Source: Dermacentor variabilis (lineage: Eukaryota; Arthropoda; Arachnida; Ixodida; Ixodidae). From it: a DNA stretch of 64,000 bases. Made by a program: the position numbers and the translations under genes. Where the stretch lies: contig NC_134576.1 in assembly GCF_050947875.1 (NCBI RefSeq), positions 54,812,255-54,876,254 on the forward strand. The letters are read 5' to 3'. Numbering within the stretch: position 1 is the first letter of the stretch; each line of letters starts with the position of its first letter. Shown here piece after piece: positions 36,060 to 49,680 of the stretch. The notes under the pieces are model-generated. The model saw only the letters and a program-made list of their open reading frames with translations. It was not told where the DNA came from and ran no database searches.

Positions 36060-37172
36060 CAAGCCAATGGAGCGGGCACAAGGAGTAATTTGAAAGGCAA
36101 TCAAAGCCGCCTTCACCCTCGCATCCATGGCATCAACGAAGAAGCTCCCCAAGCTCGACGTGCACAACACGAGTGAAGACCTCGCCGAGGCTCATAAAAT
36201 CAAGGAACCAGAGCGGCTCAGACTCATACCCACCGGCCATGCAGTTCTGCGCGTCCTACAGTAAAAGCAACATTACCGAAAAAGACAAGAAAGCAAGAAT
36301 CACACCGGCACTGCGTTGCACGTATCCCGCACAGTATGCATCCGACTTGCCACAAGGAGCGCTGGAAAAGGACCAGCCGCGTGCTCAGCAAGAAATGCCT
36401 GAAACACCCGGATAAGAGGTGCACCGATGGGGGGCTGCTCGGTATACTAAATGAAATCCCTTTGCCATAAATGTGTCACAGATCACCAAGACAAAGAGCT
36501 CGCAGTTGAATCGACGAGACGGCAGAGGAAACGGAAATCGCTCTGGCGATAACAACTTGCCCTGAAGTAGTAGCAGTAGTCCGCACACACTCCCAAGCAG
36601 CAGCTCGCAACTATCAAAGAAGACGCGTGTCAGAAAAGAAACTCAAACTACTTCAGAATCTCATCGCAAGCGCCCCGCTCCCCGACCCTCGCATCAACTG
36701 GGTTCCGGGACACCAGGACGTGGCAGGAAATGAGGCTGAACACACCACTGCCCCCAAGTATACCAGCCGGGATTTCCTGCCATCCAAGACCAGGCCGGCC
36801 ACAAACGTTGATGAAATCGCCCGAAGCTATTCGAACCTTGTGTAATACCACCAACTAAGCAAAAGAACACACACTTCATCCCACAGGAACCTGAGCAAAG
36901 CGGGAGGAGTCGTCCTCCGCCGCATATACAGAAAAATACCCATACGCACCTATTTGCAGAGTATCGTTCCCCATAGAAGCGCAAGAGCACCTCAACCCAA
37001 CGCACTTCTATACCACCGCTCCAACATGGGCGACCAAGCTTTGCTCTGACTACCTGGACGACCAGCGCTTTCTCGTCCCCCAAGCCAGAGAGTTCATGGA
37101 ATCCTGTGACCTAGGGTGAACTTGGTCCTGACTCAAGTTGCGGCTCCAAAAAGTAAAAGTTTATCTCTATCT
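36060..37172 (+). pseudogene. 5'-truncated LINE 3' end with RNase H remnant
   Basis: Across several frames the strand encodes tick-LINE pieces. There is a peptide with HPTCHKERWK, then ETAEETEIALAITTC and THSQAAARNYQRRR, then INWVPGHQDVAGNEAEH (the RNase H tail motif with its conserved H and GNEAEH) in the open frame 36627-36845. It ends in AAAAGTTTATCTCTATCTCCC, a LINE-type tail. Stops and frameshifts make it inactive. It sits upstream of the M13 gene and outside the region aligned with copy 2. Confidence 0.78.
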
Positions 37173-37500
37173 CCCTGAAATGCTATCGAATCAATATTTA
37201 TTCAAGATCTGTGACATGGACAGAGCAGAAAATGTGAATTTCCTACTTTTATTTCTTTTTGCATCTTACGCTAAACTTGTTTGGAGGTTTCATCTTCGGC
37301 AGGAGGACATATTTTGGGGATAGTTGGTTCTTGTTTACTGACATAATGCAACGCCATGGGGACAACCACAAAGAACGATATGCAATGGTCACAAGCACTT
37401 GTGATGTATGCGAATGTGTCTGTGTTCGTGGTTATGTCCTAGCGCTGCATTATACCATTAGACTTTCACTTGATGCTACGTAGTTAAGCGGAAGTTGCAC

Positions 37501-37551
<51 letters not shown>

Positions 37552-37870
37552 AACAATTTGTTACAAGTCTGCCTATTTTACATAATGCGTAGTACAAATA
37601 GAGACGACGAAAGAGAACAAACACACTTTGTATAAACGCACCCTGTTGTATATTCAAACAGCGTTTCTTAGTTATATTGAGGGTGAGGACTTCTTTCCAG
37701 ATACATTCTTTACATATGCAACGGCCAGTGAAAAATCTCAATGACGCTATCATTTGTTCTAATGTATGACGCAGCAGCAGCTGTGACTGGTCATGTATCG
37801 TGAGTAAATGTCCCGAAATTATAGTCGCAACAGAGAGCACGTTTGTAAAGCAGGAGTTCTGCAAAATATA
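37173..37870. other. Intergenic DNA with AT microsatellite
   Basis: It holds an (AT)n tract at 37503-37548. The rest is AT-rich with no recognised gene up to the mariner border, whose TA target is at 37869-37870. Confidence 0.6.
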
Positions 37871-39163
37871 CGAGGGCGAGTGAAATGAAAGTGAGCCAAT
37901 GCGAATATATGACAAACGGGGTACTTTAATTAAAGGTAGCCACCATGAGCATTTAGACATTTGTCCTATTGACTACCGAGTCGCACAATTCCCGTCTCAT
38001 AAAGCTCCTTTGGTTTCTGCCCCAAAACGGCTGCAATTGACTTTCACGTCATCGTCCGAGACGAATCTGGTTCCCTTGAGCTGTTTCTTTTTTTGGGGTG
38101 TTGCCCCAACATATGGAAGTCGCAAGGCGACAGGTCTGAGCTGTATGGCGGATGTTGCAGCGTTTCCCGCTTGAACTGCGCCAGCTTCGTATTAACGACA
38201 TCAGCGACGTAGTGATGGGCATTGTCGTGGAACAAGATGACCCCATTCGTCAATTTTCCACGTAGTTTGCTCTTGATTGCGAAACGCAGCCGATCCGTCG
38301 TTTCACAATATCGGAAACAGTCGATAATCTCTCAAGATTTAGCAAATTCTATCAGTAATGCCCCCTGACGGTCGAAAAATAAAAGTCAACACATTTCCGG
38401 TGGAAATGACGGCCTTTGCTTGCTTTGGGGATGGTGAATTCGAATGTTGCCATCGTAAGATTTGCCGTCGTGTTTCAGGCTCGTAGTAGTGGCATGATGG
38501 TTCGTCTCCGATCACAATAGCAGACAAGAAATCATCCCCATTATTGTGATGCCAGATCAGATGAGTAAAGGCAGCGCCGATCTTCTCCGTATTCTGGCCG
38601 CGGTTCAAAATCTTGCGCATCCATTGCGCACACTAGATCCGATAACCGAGATGTTCATTAATTATGGCGTGAACCAAACCGTGACTGATGTTAACCCGCT
38701 CTGCCAGTTCATCGATGCTTATCCTCCGTTCTTGTCTCATCAGCTCATCAACCTTTGCAATATTGTTAGGGGTGATTGCACGATCGCTTTGGCCCGGTCT
38801 GGGATCGTCTTTGCAACTTTCACGTCCTTCTTTGAACTGTTTGTTCCAACGCTTCACAGTGGCCAATGAAATGCATTGTTCAATGTACACGGCAGCCATT
38901 CGGCGACTAATTTCTTTTTGAGAAACACCTTCAGCTGTCAAACACCTCACGGCACCACGCTGCTCAACTTCTGGAGCGTCCATTACGGCACGCAACCATG
39001 TTCAACCCAGTGTATGAGAGCATTAAACAACATTTATCCTCACACCTGCGTGTCACTTTTGTAAATTAGAGATGCCTGTGTGCTACGCGCAGGCCTTCTA
39101 GATAATGAACAGAACCATAATGGCGCGGTGTGGGTAGGCTGACTTTCATTTGACTCACCCTCG
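37871..39163 (-). mobile_element. Full-length but inactive mariner transposon
   Basis: The element is 1293 bp with about 27-bp terminal inverted repeats (outer bases CGAGGG...CCCTCG, core TGAAATGAAAGT versus ACTTTCATTTGA) flanked by TA on both sides, as expected for Tc1/mariner insertion. The transposase is broken into three minus-strand frames: 38633-38995 (helix-turn-helix domain), 38339-38620 and 38044-38253. The last two carry the catalytic aspartates in GDEPSCHYYEP, FHDNAHH and SSDLSPCDFH. The last two aspartates are 34 residues apart, so this is the D,D34D mariner type. Frame breaks make it non-autonomous, although both ends look intact. Confidence 0.92.
38044..38995 (-). pseudogene. 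Degraded mariner transposase
   Basis: The N-terminal frame has the mariner DNA-binding region: ISLATVKRWNKQFKEGR, a D-rich DDPRPGQSD stretch, RRISIDELAERVNIS and the HAIINEHLGYRI helix. After at least two frame breaks the catalytic part follows with all three D,D34D aspartates still readable. A functional mariner transposase is about 345 residues in one frame. This one cannot be translated through, so it is a fossil. Confidence 0.88.
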
Positions 39164-40722
39164 TACATTAAAAATGCGAACATACAACGGAATATAAGAA
39201 ATGCGAAGATCCAGCTTGTTAAAGGGCAAAAAAGTGCCACTGGAAACAAAGTTCACTGCACGTATACACAAAACCTCGCAACAAGATATTTAAACATACG
39301 CATAAGTAAGTCTCCAATAAAGCTACGTATCTAAGAAAAAATACCTGTATATAATGCGTAAAACAGAGCAAATAAACGCGTTGCGCAATCAGATTCAAAG
39401 AATCCTAGACGCTGCCCCCATTCCAGAGGGGCAGGATCCCCATTCCAACCCCCGATGCATCGCGCGCGACGGAAGGCGGCGCGCTTGCTCCTCACTTATC
39501 TCCCTTGCGCACACAAGACTGAGCCACCATCGTCGGCTCACTCATTCCCCCCCCCCCCACCCGCCACACGCTTTCACTTGCACATACAGCATGCGGCGCT
39601 GATGATATTGCCCTTGGACTTTATGCGGAACATGAGGGCGGCGGCGGCGGCAGGAATGTGCCTAGAGTGCGCATATAATTGCCATCGGAATGATATAATA
39701 AGAGTATCCGGCAACTCAAGCGTCCCATGGCCCATTACTTTCCGCAAAAGAAGTAACAAAATAGAACTTTCACCACGCGACAATTCGCTGCGTGCACCGC
39801 AACAACGCTTTTTTTTCCTTTTGTGGGGCGGGGGCACCATAATGAAAAAAAAAACGCACATTATGTTTGTCACAATCGAATGCCTACTTTGGGCAACTAA
39901 TGTGGCTATTAGAGGAAAATCGAAGAAAACACGAGACGCTTGGTCCACGAAGAACCATTCGCATACTGCTCGGTATCCTACACCGGCGAGAGAAGACTTT
40001 TTGGAGAGGTTGCGCTCAAGCGAACGCGGTGCAATCAAGTCGAGTCCCCACAATGATGGCGGTTAGTGACCATTGTTTCTTTTCTCGTCTGCTAGCTAGA
40101 AAGCGTCCAAAGCTCTGCCAGGCGAAAATGCACTCGGCCAGAGAAAACCGAACACGCACCGAAGTACGCCGCGCGGTGGTCGGGGCAACACGAGAAAAAC
40201 GCATGCGCTCTGGCTGGCTCTGGCAGCGCGCGGGTAGGGGACCGAGAACAAAAAAATCGAAGACGCTCAATGTGTGCTCGCTATTAAAAGTCAAAGTAGA
40301 AAAATAAATAAGAACGTAGTTAACTTGGCTGGCTTTAGAGTCTTCACTGGATGCGTTGGCGCATGTGAGAAAAAATGTTGATATTTTTTTACGTGATATG
40401 ACGGCATGAATGAACCACCACAACGCTTCCTCTCATCAGGCCTCGCTACGGGCTTTGTCAACTTATCTGATAGTATGTTGATTTAGCTTGTCGTGTTGTA
40501 TGGCCCGATGTACGACTTTGTAAAAGTCAATGCACCTTTGGCGTCAAATATTTATGGGAGCATTAAACTTACAAAATTCCTCAACTGAAAATCTTAAGCA
40601 CACGTTTGGAAATGTCAATGCACTTTTCACATCAAAAGTTTATGAGAAATTCATACCCATAATGTTTCGGGAAGGACATCCACGCGCTCCGTAAAAGTGT
40701 AGAGCGGCGAGCCCGTTCGCCA

Positions 40723-41640
40723 TCAATATATCCTTGAAACTTTGTGCCCAGATGGGGCTACTTGCGTTATGTGAATCCCGATGCATGGACGTTGCCGCGA
40801 AATCCAGCCCGAGTTCCCAATTTTCGCGGTGAAATGCTTTTTCGAGCGTGAAAAACTCGCTCTAGACAAAATCCAGAATGATTTCCGGCGCCGGGGGTTG
40901 CTTTGGTCGGCGGTGCATGGACAGCACGAAAAAATTTCGGTAGGGGGGGGGGGGCTGAAGCCCCATAAGTGCCCCCCACCCCCCCTGGCTACGCCGCTGC
41001 CGCTCACGTATACTGAGTGACTTCGGTTGGTTAGAAAATTAGCTATCCCAAATATAATCCTACAGTTTATGTTAGGATTCGCTAGCTTCATTAATAAGCG
41101 GAAGTGCGGAACTTTGTCAAATGCTTTTGCAAAATCAATAAATATAGCATCTATTTTTGGTCCACCATGAACGGCTTCGTGGAGGTCAGTTACCAATTCG
41201 AATAGTTGAGTGTCACAGGAACGGCCATGAAGGAAACCATACTGATTGCTAGAGAAGAAAGTGTGATCTGCTAGAAATTTCATGACGGTTGGTGATATAA
41301 TGGGCTCTAGTAATTTACAACATATGCTTGTTAGTGAAATGGGCCTGTAGTTTGAGACTAAGGAGGGATCACCAGATTTAAAAACGGGAATCTCACGTGC
41401 ACACCTCCAGGCGTCAGGCACGCATCCTGTATCAACAGGCTGTTGAAAAATAGCAACCAAGATACGTGATACAGCTCGTTTTGTAAGCTTTAGCAATATT
41501 GCGCAGATGTCATCTGGTCCCGGTGCCGAATTAACTGGTAGACGATCTATAGCGGCTTCTACACCTTCGCGAGTTACTATGAGGTCATTCATTGAAGTAT
41601 TTAAGCTGAAACAGTTCAGATCTGGTGGCACTGGTTCTTC
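40723..41640 (-). pseudogene. LINE reverse transcriptase fragment fused to G-rich repeat (copy 2)
   Basis: The reverse transcriptase part (about 41030-41631) has the same motifs as copy 1 up to AFDKVPHFRLLMKL and continues about 35 residues further (NFLTNRSHSVYV). It lacks the base deletion of copy 1. The frame then runs straight into the G-rich repeat (40735-41005) for a 302-codon frame. The C-terminal part is read-through of the repeat and not a real domain. No YADD box is present, so it is inactive. Confidence 0.83.
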
Positions 41641-43114
41641 TGATGTGAAAACCGAACAGAAAAAAAGCGTTTAATTCTTCCGCAACATCGGACTGCAGAA
41701 AAGGCTCCCCGTCTTTCGTTATCGACACAAGGGATGATGACGATGACGAAGGACAGACAGGAATTCCACAATATTTACAACTTCACTGTGAACTACGTGA
41801 TTATGAAAAGTCGATGAAACTCAGCTTCGGGACAGTTTCGATAAAACAAGTTAGAGCCGTTTTCTGTGACCATACCCTGTCCGTAAACGGCCATCTATTC
41901 ACATCAGAAGGGAATTATGTAACCTTTACAGCCTCACTGTGAACTACCCAATTACGATAAGTAAATAAGACTCAGCGTAATCATATCGTTATTTCATCGG
42001 CCAACTTCAGTATCATTTTTTCCAAGATACCTACATTATATTGAGAGCCACAGAGCATTCGCGAGAAACTAGAGCCGGAATTATTTTTCGTGTCGACGCG
42101 ACGCGTAGACGGACGGACATCGACCACCGCCGGAGGGCAGCTACACACAGCTTCACCGTAAATGCCACACGAGAGCGAAGGACGCTACGTCCGCTTCAAC
42201 ACAATGTGACACACACGCAAAACACGCGAACGCTCAAAATAGCGGCCGGCAATATGGTGCAAACCGTGGATGATGCTAGCGCTCTTCGCGGATGATGACG
42301 TGAAGTGCTTGCCTTCTATATACGAGACATGGAAGAAGGAAACTGAGGAGAGGCCCTACCCCCGCCGCGCGCTAGGAGAAAAGTGTGGAGGAAATGACGT
42401 AGTAGGTTCCTCTTTCTTGCTGATTTTTTATTTCTTTGCCGTAGCGGCCACTCCTTTCGGGCCACAATGGCGGCTTTGTTTTGGTTCTGTGCGCTCACAA
42501 GTGTTGCTCCGTAGGTTTCGTACCGTGGCAAAGGCACCGTGCGGGCAGGTTTGCGTTGGTCTCCGTGTTTTGTTAAGCTGCGTTATCTGGACCGTGCTCT
42601 CCCGGATGTTGCTGTGGCCAGGTGGGACAGGAGGAACTAAAATTCGTGAAATGAACACGCATGAAACGCTGTACGCAATGTACCGCGCCACGGCAATGGC
42701 TACAAACGAAGGAATATCCGCGGGAAAGTTTGCCCTTTTTCGCGGAATCATGCTAACGTGCTAACGATTGCTCAGTGTTGCTGCGGAGCGCGCGGGTCCG
42801 CGCAGCACGGTTTCGCGCAGCGCGGTGTGGTTTCGCGAGAAATGTAAACAAGAGCGGAGAGCTGGCCCGATAGGCGGAGCAACGCCATGAGCAACGCCAA
42901 CTTCTGGCTTCACTTTAGCTTCGCAAAGAGTGACGTCAGGGCCTCTCCTTAGTTTCCTTCCTCCGTGATACCAGAACATGATAGTCTCGAACCGGGAGGG
43001 CATAGCGCATACCCCGGAACCCGGCGGACAGCTGCCGTCTTCCCTGAGCTGCCTAGACGCGTTCGCGTGCATGTAGCGTGCCTGTGTGTGTTACGGGGTG
43101 TTCAATGTGTAAAT

Positions 43115-43557
43115 ATGTCTGTGCCCGCAACATCGGAGCGGCACTGCGTCATATATGGATGTGCAAATAACCAGCGAAAACGCAGCAGATTGCAGAGCAC
43201 CGTTTGCGACGAACACGATGTACGTCGGGAGCTGTGCCGCTGTGGCGTATTCAGCCTGCACCGCTTTCTGTCAGCCACAAAAAATCGCCGAGGTTCGTCA
43301 CAGATGGATTAGTGTGGTGCACCGGAAAAATTACGGGCCAAGGGTGAATGTCCGAGTAAGTTGTTCTTCTTCTTTCTTTTTTTTTTTTTTTTGAACGGCT
43401 CGGTGCGGCAGGCTCAATGCCGCACTACATTTCCGAATACATTGGCACCCGGTAACTGCAGTATGAGATTATGCAGGTGTGCTCGGAGCATTTCATCGAC
43501 AAGCGGCCAACTGAGCGGAATCCTGCGTCAGTGCTTCGTCTTGGCTACGCTGAGAAG
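43115..43557 (+). pseudogene. THAP-domain gene remnant, two exons (copy 2)
   Basis: This is the same structure as 4039-4499. The ATG is at 43115, followed by a C-x4-C CVIYGC. The donor CGA/GTAAGT is at 43355/43356, a T-rich tract leads to the acceptor ATGCAG, and exon 2 (43477-43557) reads VCSEHFIDKRP and ends at AAG/GTAAAC. The HRWISVVHRKNYGPRVNVR segment lacks the copy 1 stop but is still one frame off from the start of exon 1. Both copies keep all splice sites and the zinc ligands. Confidence 0.65.
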
Positions 43558-46239
43558 GTAAACGCAACTAGCTGTTAGCACGAGTTTGCCGCGTGCACAA
43601 TTTAGCGGCGCCAGCCTACGCTGTATCGTTGAAATCGCGTCACGGCGATACTCGCTTGACAGAAATGTCATTTTTTTGCGTCAGGGATGATACAACGGCA
43701 GCATGTTTTTGAAACGGAAATAGAGCCCACGCTGGTAATTTTTACTGGAAATTTTGTGCTCTTCGCTCTTTGCTACAGAACGCAGTTAGCCTACAAACGT
43801 GTGACGTTGCCTGGTCTACGTTTGCTTTCGATACTTTGCGAAGTATGCCGCACACACATGTTGTTTCTGCATTGCTTAAAGGCTGCGGCCAACTTTTGCT
43901 TTGTACTGGAAGTTTGTGTGTTCCATTAGCGAGATATCTTTATTTTTAATTCTTCTTTTGTCAACTTTCGTCAAGAGAACATTGCATTTCTTTATTTAAA
44001 GTGAGATCAAGTGTGTGTGCGTGCGTGCGTGCGTGCGTGCGTGCTTTGGTCTCTGTCTGTTTCCATGCACGTCTATGTCTGTGTGGGTCTGTCCGTGGAT
44101 GTCTTTTTGTCTCTGTATGTGCGTATCTGTGCGTCTCTCTCTATGTGTATGTGTTTGTCTACGGGCCTCGATTACACAAATGTCTGAGGTGGGCTTCGTA
44201 CAGCTGCTCTCGCCATAGAACTCCGCACCTGATTCATAAGTAAATGACGCGAAATTGTTCACACCGCTAAAAATGTTTGACGCCCATGACATTCGAACTC
44301 ATGGGCGTAACACATTGAATTCCATGCAGTGGCGTTAGTGGCCACGAAATTTCGCAATACCTTTCGGCAACTATTCGAAACCTTTGCGTGTGAAAGCTGG
44401 TTTGTGTTGCTTACCTCAACTACTGGCTAGAGGGCAAGGGCGGCGATGTTTCTTTAAAAAGTATGTATGCACTGCACAGTAGATACGACACGGCTGAAAT
44501 AATGCTAATTCATTCTTCCGCCCTCCCGAGACAAAAAACGGACACATCTAGGCATCCGGGCACGTGCGCTATACGCTTACTCGAACTTGCGACATGCCGC
44601 CTGCTTTCAAGGTGCGGTCCGCGAGATTTTTACAAGCACTACAACGCGGAGATAAAGTATATAGCTTACTGCGAGGCTTTTACTAGTGCACGACGTATTG
44701 TCAGGCGTACAAGTCAAATTGGAATAGCCGCAGAACCAATGTTTCCGCACGCAAAGGTAGCACGGACCACCCGGACGATCGCTCCGCCTGCGGACGTTGC
44801 GCTTGCCACAGCCATTCCGATTTGCAGCACAACCTTTGCGAGAAGCTGAAGTTGACTAACTAAATTCGCCGGCTAAAATTCACCATCCCGTCCTTCGTGA
44901 CAACATGAAAGAAATGTCGAAGTGCAGACAGCGCAAGCACTGCGTCTACCTGCGGTCGCCTCGCTTGGCAGCTCGGAGTCGTTGGAGCAGCAGGTGGCGC
45001 CAACGTGCTTTGAAAATGGCGCCACTCAATTTCTGTGTGCATTGCGCTGTGCACTAAAGCTGCTGCGGCTTGCAAGCACTGACTTTGTTGGCTTTATGCG
45101 TCCCGTTTGGTTGCCGTGCTGGCTTTCACGCAATTCAGGTCTGTATGTCTATTTTGTGCGTATATTCGCGAATATTGAACTGTTTCTAGTTGATTTACAA
45201 ACAACTGCTGTTCATTATTTTATCTACAGGTTTTTCACCTCACCTGGTTTATACCGATATAAATCGCGGTTTTATCAGAATGAGAAGAGGCAAGTTTATT
45301 TTCAACAGCTTGGTTCATTTCGCACGAGGACATCTTCGAAAGAGGAAGCTAAGGGCGAGAACTGCTGTAAGTTGCTGCTGTATGTATACCGGCATCCTGA
45401 CGTGCGGAATCATTTCAGATATGTCTGCCCCAACGACGTATGCTTCTTATTAAGGTACAGAAACAGTAATACGGCAAGGGTAGAATTGCTAAATAAAAAA
45501 ATACTATGGAGACATCGCATTAGTCAACACAACGAAACGGCTACTTAACCCGAGCTCGTCTCGGTAAGAGGCCTTTGTTACGTTCGTCTCCTAGACGCGC
45601 CTGACACGCGTGCAGACTGGGTTGTCCTAAACTCCGTTAACATCGTGTAGATGTCAGTTTTCAGAGATGCCCGCGCCTTTCCTGCAACTGTCACCGGAGA
45701 GGAGAAATCTTAGCCGCGAGCTTCAACCATCCTTGTGGCAAAGGGTTGTCGTCTGCTACTGCTCCCTAGCCTGGTTTCGAAAGTGTCCGCTAGGTGGCCA
45801 ACGGCCAAAGTTACTGAGGCTATGTTCCTGAATGAATTATTTCTCATATATTTATAACTTGCAGGCTGCAAGCAAAAGTCAGTCACAAAATATTTCACAA
45901 CGCATGTACTATATTATATATTTATTCAAAAGCGCAAAAACCATTATTGCTCATAAATTTAAAACGATGTGATTTTACTGGCGTCGTTATTTACAGACAG
46001 GCCAGTGGCGCCTGTGCGATGGCATTACAGGCCCTACACTCGAAGCTCTTAAAGGAGTTACTGGCATGTTTTTTTCGTTCATTCATTTTTTGGGGTAAAT
46101 GAAAGTCCTAGACCTCCAAACCTTAGAAAATGTAGTGCGATACATCAGAGCGCCTTCAATAACTTAATATAACGGCGTCGCTACAAAGGGTCTCAGTTTC
46201 GCTTCCAGGAGGATGCTGTACCGGGATGTCACGACACAG
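43558..46239. other. Duplicated non-coding DNA (copy 2)
   Basis: This is the counterpart of 4500-7755 without the 0.54-kb block. It contains the shorter GTGC microsatellite (about 44010-44044). The 208-codon frame 44922-45548 crosses the junction where the copy 1 block is absent and is not open in copy 1; I do not call it a gene. Confidence 0.45.
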
Positions 46240-48210
46240 TATGTCAGAGCAGGTCATTCCGACACTCACTTCTCACTTGGTTGCCTCCTGTACTGCTACT
46301 CATTGTTGTGAGGGCCCATGTAATAGCGTAGTGACACAGTATCCTCATGGGAAAGGAAGCCGAAAATGGCTGTTGAGAAAGTGTTATGTTAAATTATTCA
46401 TGGTAGCCTTGTTACAATTTTTTCTAGGGGTTTAGGTATACTATCGTCATTTAGAAAAAAATGAATAGTCATAAATACCATGTCAGTACCGCTTTGAGGG
46501 CCACAGAAATATTGGCGCACCCGCGCATTGTTACGAGAGAATCCTGAAAGCTCAAGCCCAGCGTTAACAATGCTGTGACCAGGGTAAAGTATGAAGGACC
46601 CTGCCATCACTGCAAGCGCTTCGGCCTTCTGGCGAAAATAGATTTTTTTTATTTTCTCAATAGGCTCTACAACTTCTCAATGAACATTTTAACCCGAACA
46701 GGATTCTTCAGCTACTTCACTCACTTCTTGGTCTCTAGCTAGGGTCTCTAATCAATTTACCGCCGACTTGGTTCACTGGGTAGTGCATGGTTTATTGAGC
46801 AGAGCATTTGGAGCAATACGAAAATGACATCTTCCTGTTTCGCGATATATGATTCGAACGGCAGTTTTAACTTGTCCAAATGTAACCTACATGGCAAAAC
46901 ATTCATAGGCCGATCATGCGGTTTTATAAATACCTAGGATATTGCACGAGTCACATAACCCCGCCACTGGCCATTGTTCGATTTCAGTATAATATATATG
47001 CTGGTGGAGTACACATATGACTGCGTGCGCTTCTATGGCTGATCAGCTGATATTCCTACACAGCTCAAGCCATTTCCAAGGCTATTCCCTTTGTCTTTTG
47101 CTGTAGACCTGAGGAGTGGATGCTGCAATGGGATGCGAAGTAAGTCTTGCAAGGCCTAAAATTACTTAGAATGGTGCTTTTTGGGGCATGTTGCTGTAGT
47201 ATATAGTTCATACACATCACAATATAAATGGACAGGCACTACTGTCAACTGTATGTTTCAGAACGACCTCATAGATACATATCACTGGTTGTAAAAGATG
47301 GAATAAAGTTGACTATATGCTGGTTCTGATTGCTTTAAAAAGTCACATCTATTTCGCATTCAATAGAAACAAAATGGTGACTCAGGCCCCCTGTAACGAA
47401 GAGGCATGCTCACTCCACCTTTCGCCAAGTATCTCCGCCTGAAAACAATGCTCTTATAACCACAAGAGCCCACCTACACAACCAAATGTATGAGTAATTT
47501 ATTTATTTATTTATTTATTTGTTTGTTTATTTATTTATTTAGTCACATGCAATATGATGAGACAGCCGTTATACGAACCTTTCTAGAACCCAATCAAGAG
47601 ACTCGAGAAAGACCCAGGCGCAACCCACGATGATGACTACGCACATGCATTGAATACATGACACGATAATGATATACAGACAAGAAAAAAGTGGAGGCAC
47701 AATAATGGCGTAAATGTATTCAAATGGTGTGTCTGAAATGGTCATTTACGCACCATTCTGTTTAGTGATGTGCGCTTTCCAGAGGATAGTGACATGTCCT
47801 TTATTTCGCTTTCCCTTTCCTGTTAATTGTATATATGTGTTCAAAACAAATAATAATGTGCTATATACTACAACCGTGCAAGTCGCCGTCACGAATGGGT
47901 GAGTGTGGTTCTTTTGAAATGTGTATTACATATCAGCTGCTGTGGCTAGTTGCGGGCACGAAGTACCACGTGGATTCTGTGCTTCTCGCCGCATGATTAA
48001 AGTGCAAAATTTTATGTATATAAGGCACGACCTGTGTGGCTTTGTCAAGTTGCTTGTTTTGCCATTCAGACTCTTAATAAAGATTTCAGCAACACCAAAT
48101 GTCCCTATGGTCATAGCGAAAATAATGAAAAAAATCAAATACAATGTTAACACCATGCGGCTTCAGTAAATAAAAGCTCTTGGCGCCTTAGTTTTGACCC
48201 AACGCGATCA
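46240..48210. other. 2-kb block present only in copy 2
   Basis: This has no counterpart in copy 1, where the flanks meet near 7755-7770. It is AT-rich and includes an ATTT microsatellite with GTTT interruptions (about 47496-47540). I found no transposase, terminal repeats or target duplication. Confidence 0.55.
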
Positions 48211-49680
48211 TGTATCTTAAACCCCGATATAATTTACTCCAATATAACAAAACTCTCGATATAAATAAGTACAACTTGATGTAACTTCTTGTCCACAGAT
48301 CAGCACGTAAGCTAAACCTCCACATGACGGTGTGTGTTTAATTTACAAGCGCGATTTCAATATACCCTAACTTTGCTTTCAACGCGCGATGGAATACCGA
48401 GCCCATAAATGGAGTCTGCCATGGGCGCAGAAGGTTAAATTACATGCGGTTGTTTGCGAAGAAGGTTGCACCTCCTCACATTTCGTGCCCCGCACTAATT
48501 CGAATGGCCTCCGAAGCGGAGCAGGGTCGTCTCAGCTAGCAGCAAATTCAGCGGCGATTTCACCTGACTTGTGCGGTGTCGGCGCAGCATATCGCGCATT
48601 CGTATCGACATATTATGCACCGCGTAGTTTTCTATTCGGAGCCTGCCTTGCTGGAGCGTGCTATGCAGTGTTTCGTTGGTATGACAATAATATGGACAGT
48701 CGAGGCTAATTTATTTCCGCCGTCGTCGACGTCGCCGTGAGGTTCCTTATCGAGTCCACGTGCGATAAGATCGCGGCCGCCAGCCGTATGCTTGCGATAG
48801 ACGCACGGGAAAGTGTGCGAGTGTGAGCGGAAAATGGTGCCTTGATGCGAGGCGTCTTCATGAGTGCGCGAGGGGAGGGGGAAGAGGTTGCACGCCGTGT
48901 TCTTGCCAGCGCTAAGTAGCAGAGCGGAGAGATGAGCGCGCAAGGGGGCTGATTAATTCGCGTTTCCTACTCCGGACTCGTTTGCACATGGCAAGGCTGA
49001 AAGCGGCCGCACGCGGCCTATGTGGAAATTAATCTACGGTGGAAGCAAAAGGCCAGCCGACACGAAATAGCTGATGCCTTCGGGTGTGCTGTGTTCTCGA
49101 GTGCCGGGTTTGCGCTGAAGTGACACGCAGCACGAAGGTGAATTCACTCGCCGCTGCTTCTGGCGTCCTTCACCACACCGCAGTTGTGACAGTGACCTAC
49201 GGGGATGTGTTCGTGTTTCACCGTACGCTCTCGACAGCATGCTTGTAAACTTAATTCTAACACTAGTGAGCGAATGTTCACTGCAATTTATACGGCGGAT
49301 AAAACTACGAAACTTGCTTCACCTAGGTGAATCATACTTTGCTATGACAATGTTTCGCCTTTCAGGCGAAGCTGCGACTTTTTGTTGTGACCAGTCGTCC
49401 CTCGTTAGTGTGGGCACACAAGTGATAAACACGAGAAGCTGTACAGGATTAAATGCACGAACCTCCCGCCGTTATGCACCGAATGCGAGGTAAAATACGG
49501 GCGGGTTACCAAGAAGCACAGTGGCTCGATGTGCGCCGTCTTTCCTCTAACTCAACGGGGGAGGGGGCGCCAGCTACGCGAGAGCATATCTTGGTCGCAC
49601 AACCACGCCCTAGACGGGGTGTGAATCATGCACACTAAAAGTGCACAGCAACATTGGTTCTGATTTTAGATTCGATGGTG
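48211..49680. other. Duplicated non-coding DNA (copy 2) with two empty insertion sites
   Basis: This pairs with 7770-10010 and the sequence after 12704. It preserves the pre-insertion sites of the LINE (CTTCATG at 48856-48862) and of the P-like element (about 49590-49610, TCTTGGTCGCAC). No gene was seen. Confidence 0.6.

Noticed and set aside
41745..41830. Short repeated phrases as a CRISPR-like array
   Set aside because: There are only two diverged copies with no regular spacers, in a eukaryotic context.
44922..45548. 208-codon frame
   Set aside because: It spans a junction where copy 1 has extra DNA, is not open in copy 1 and resembles no family.
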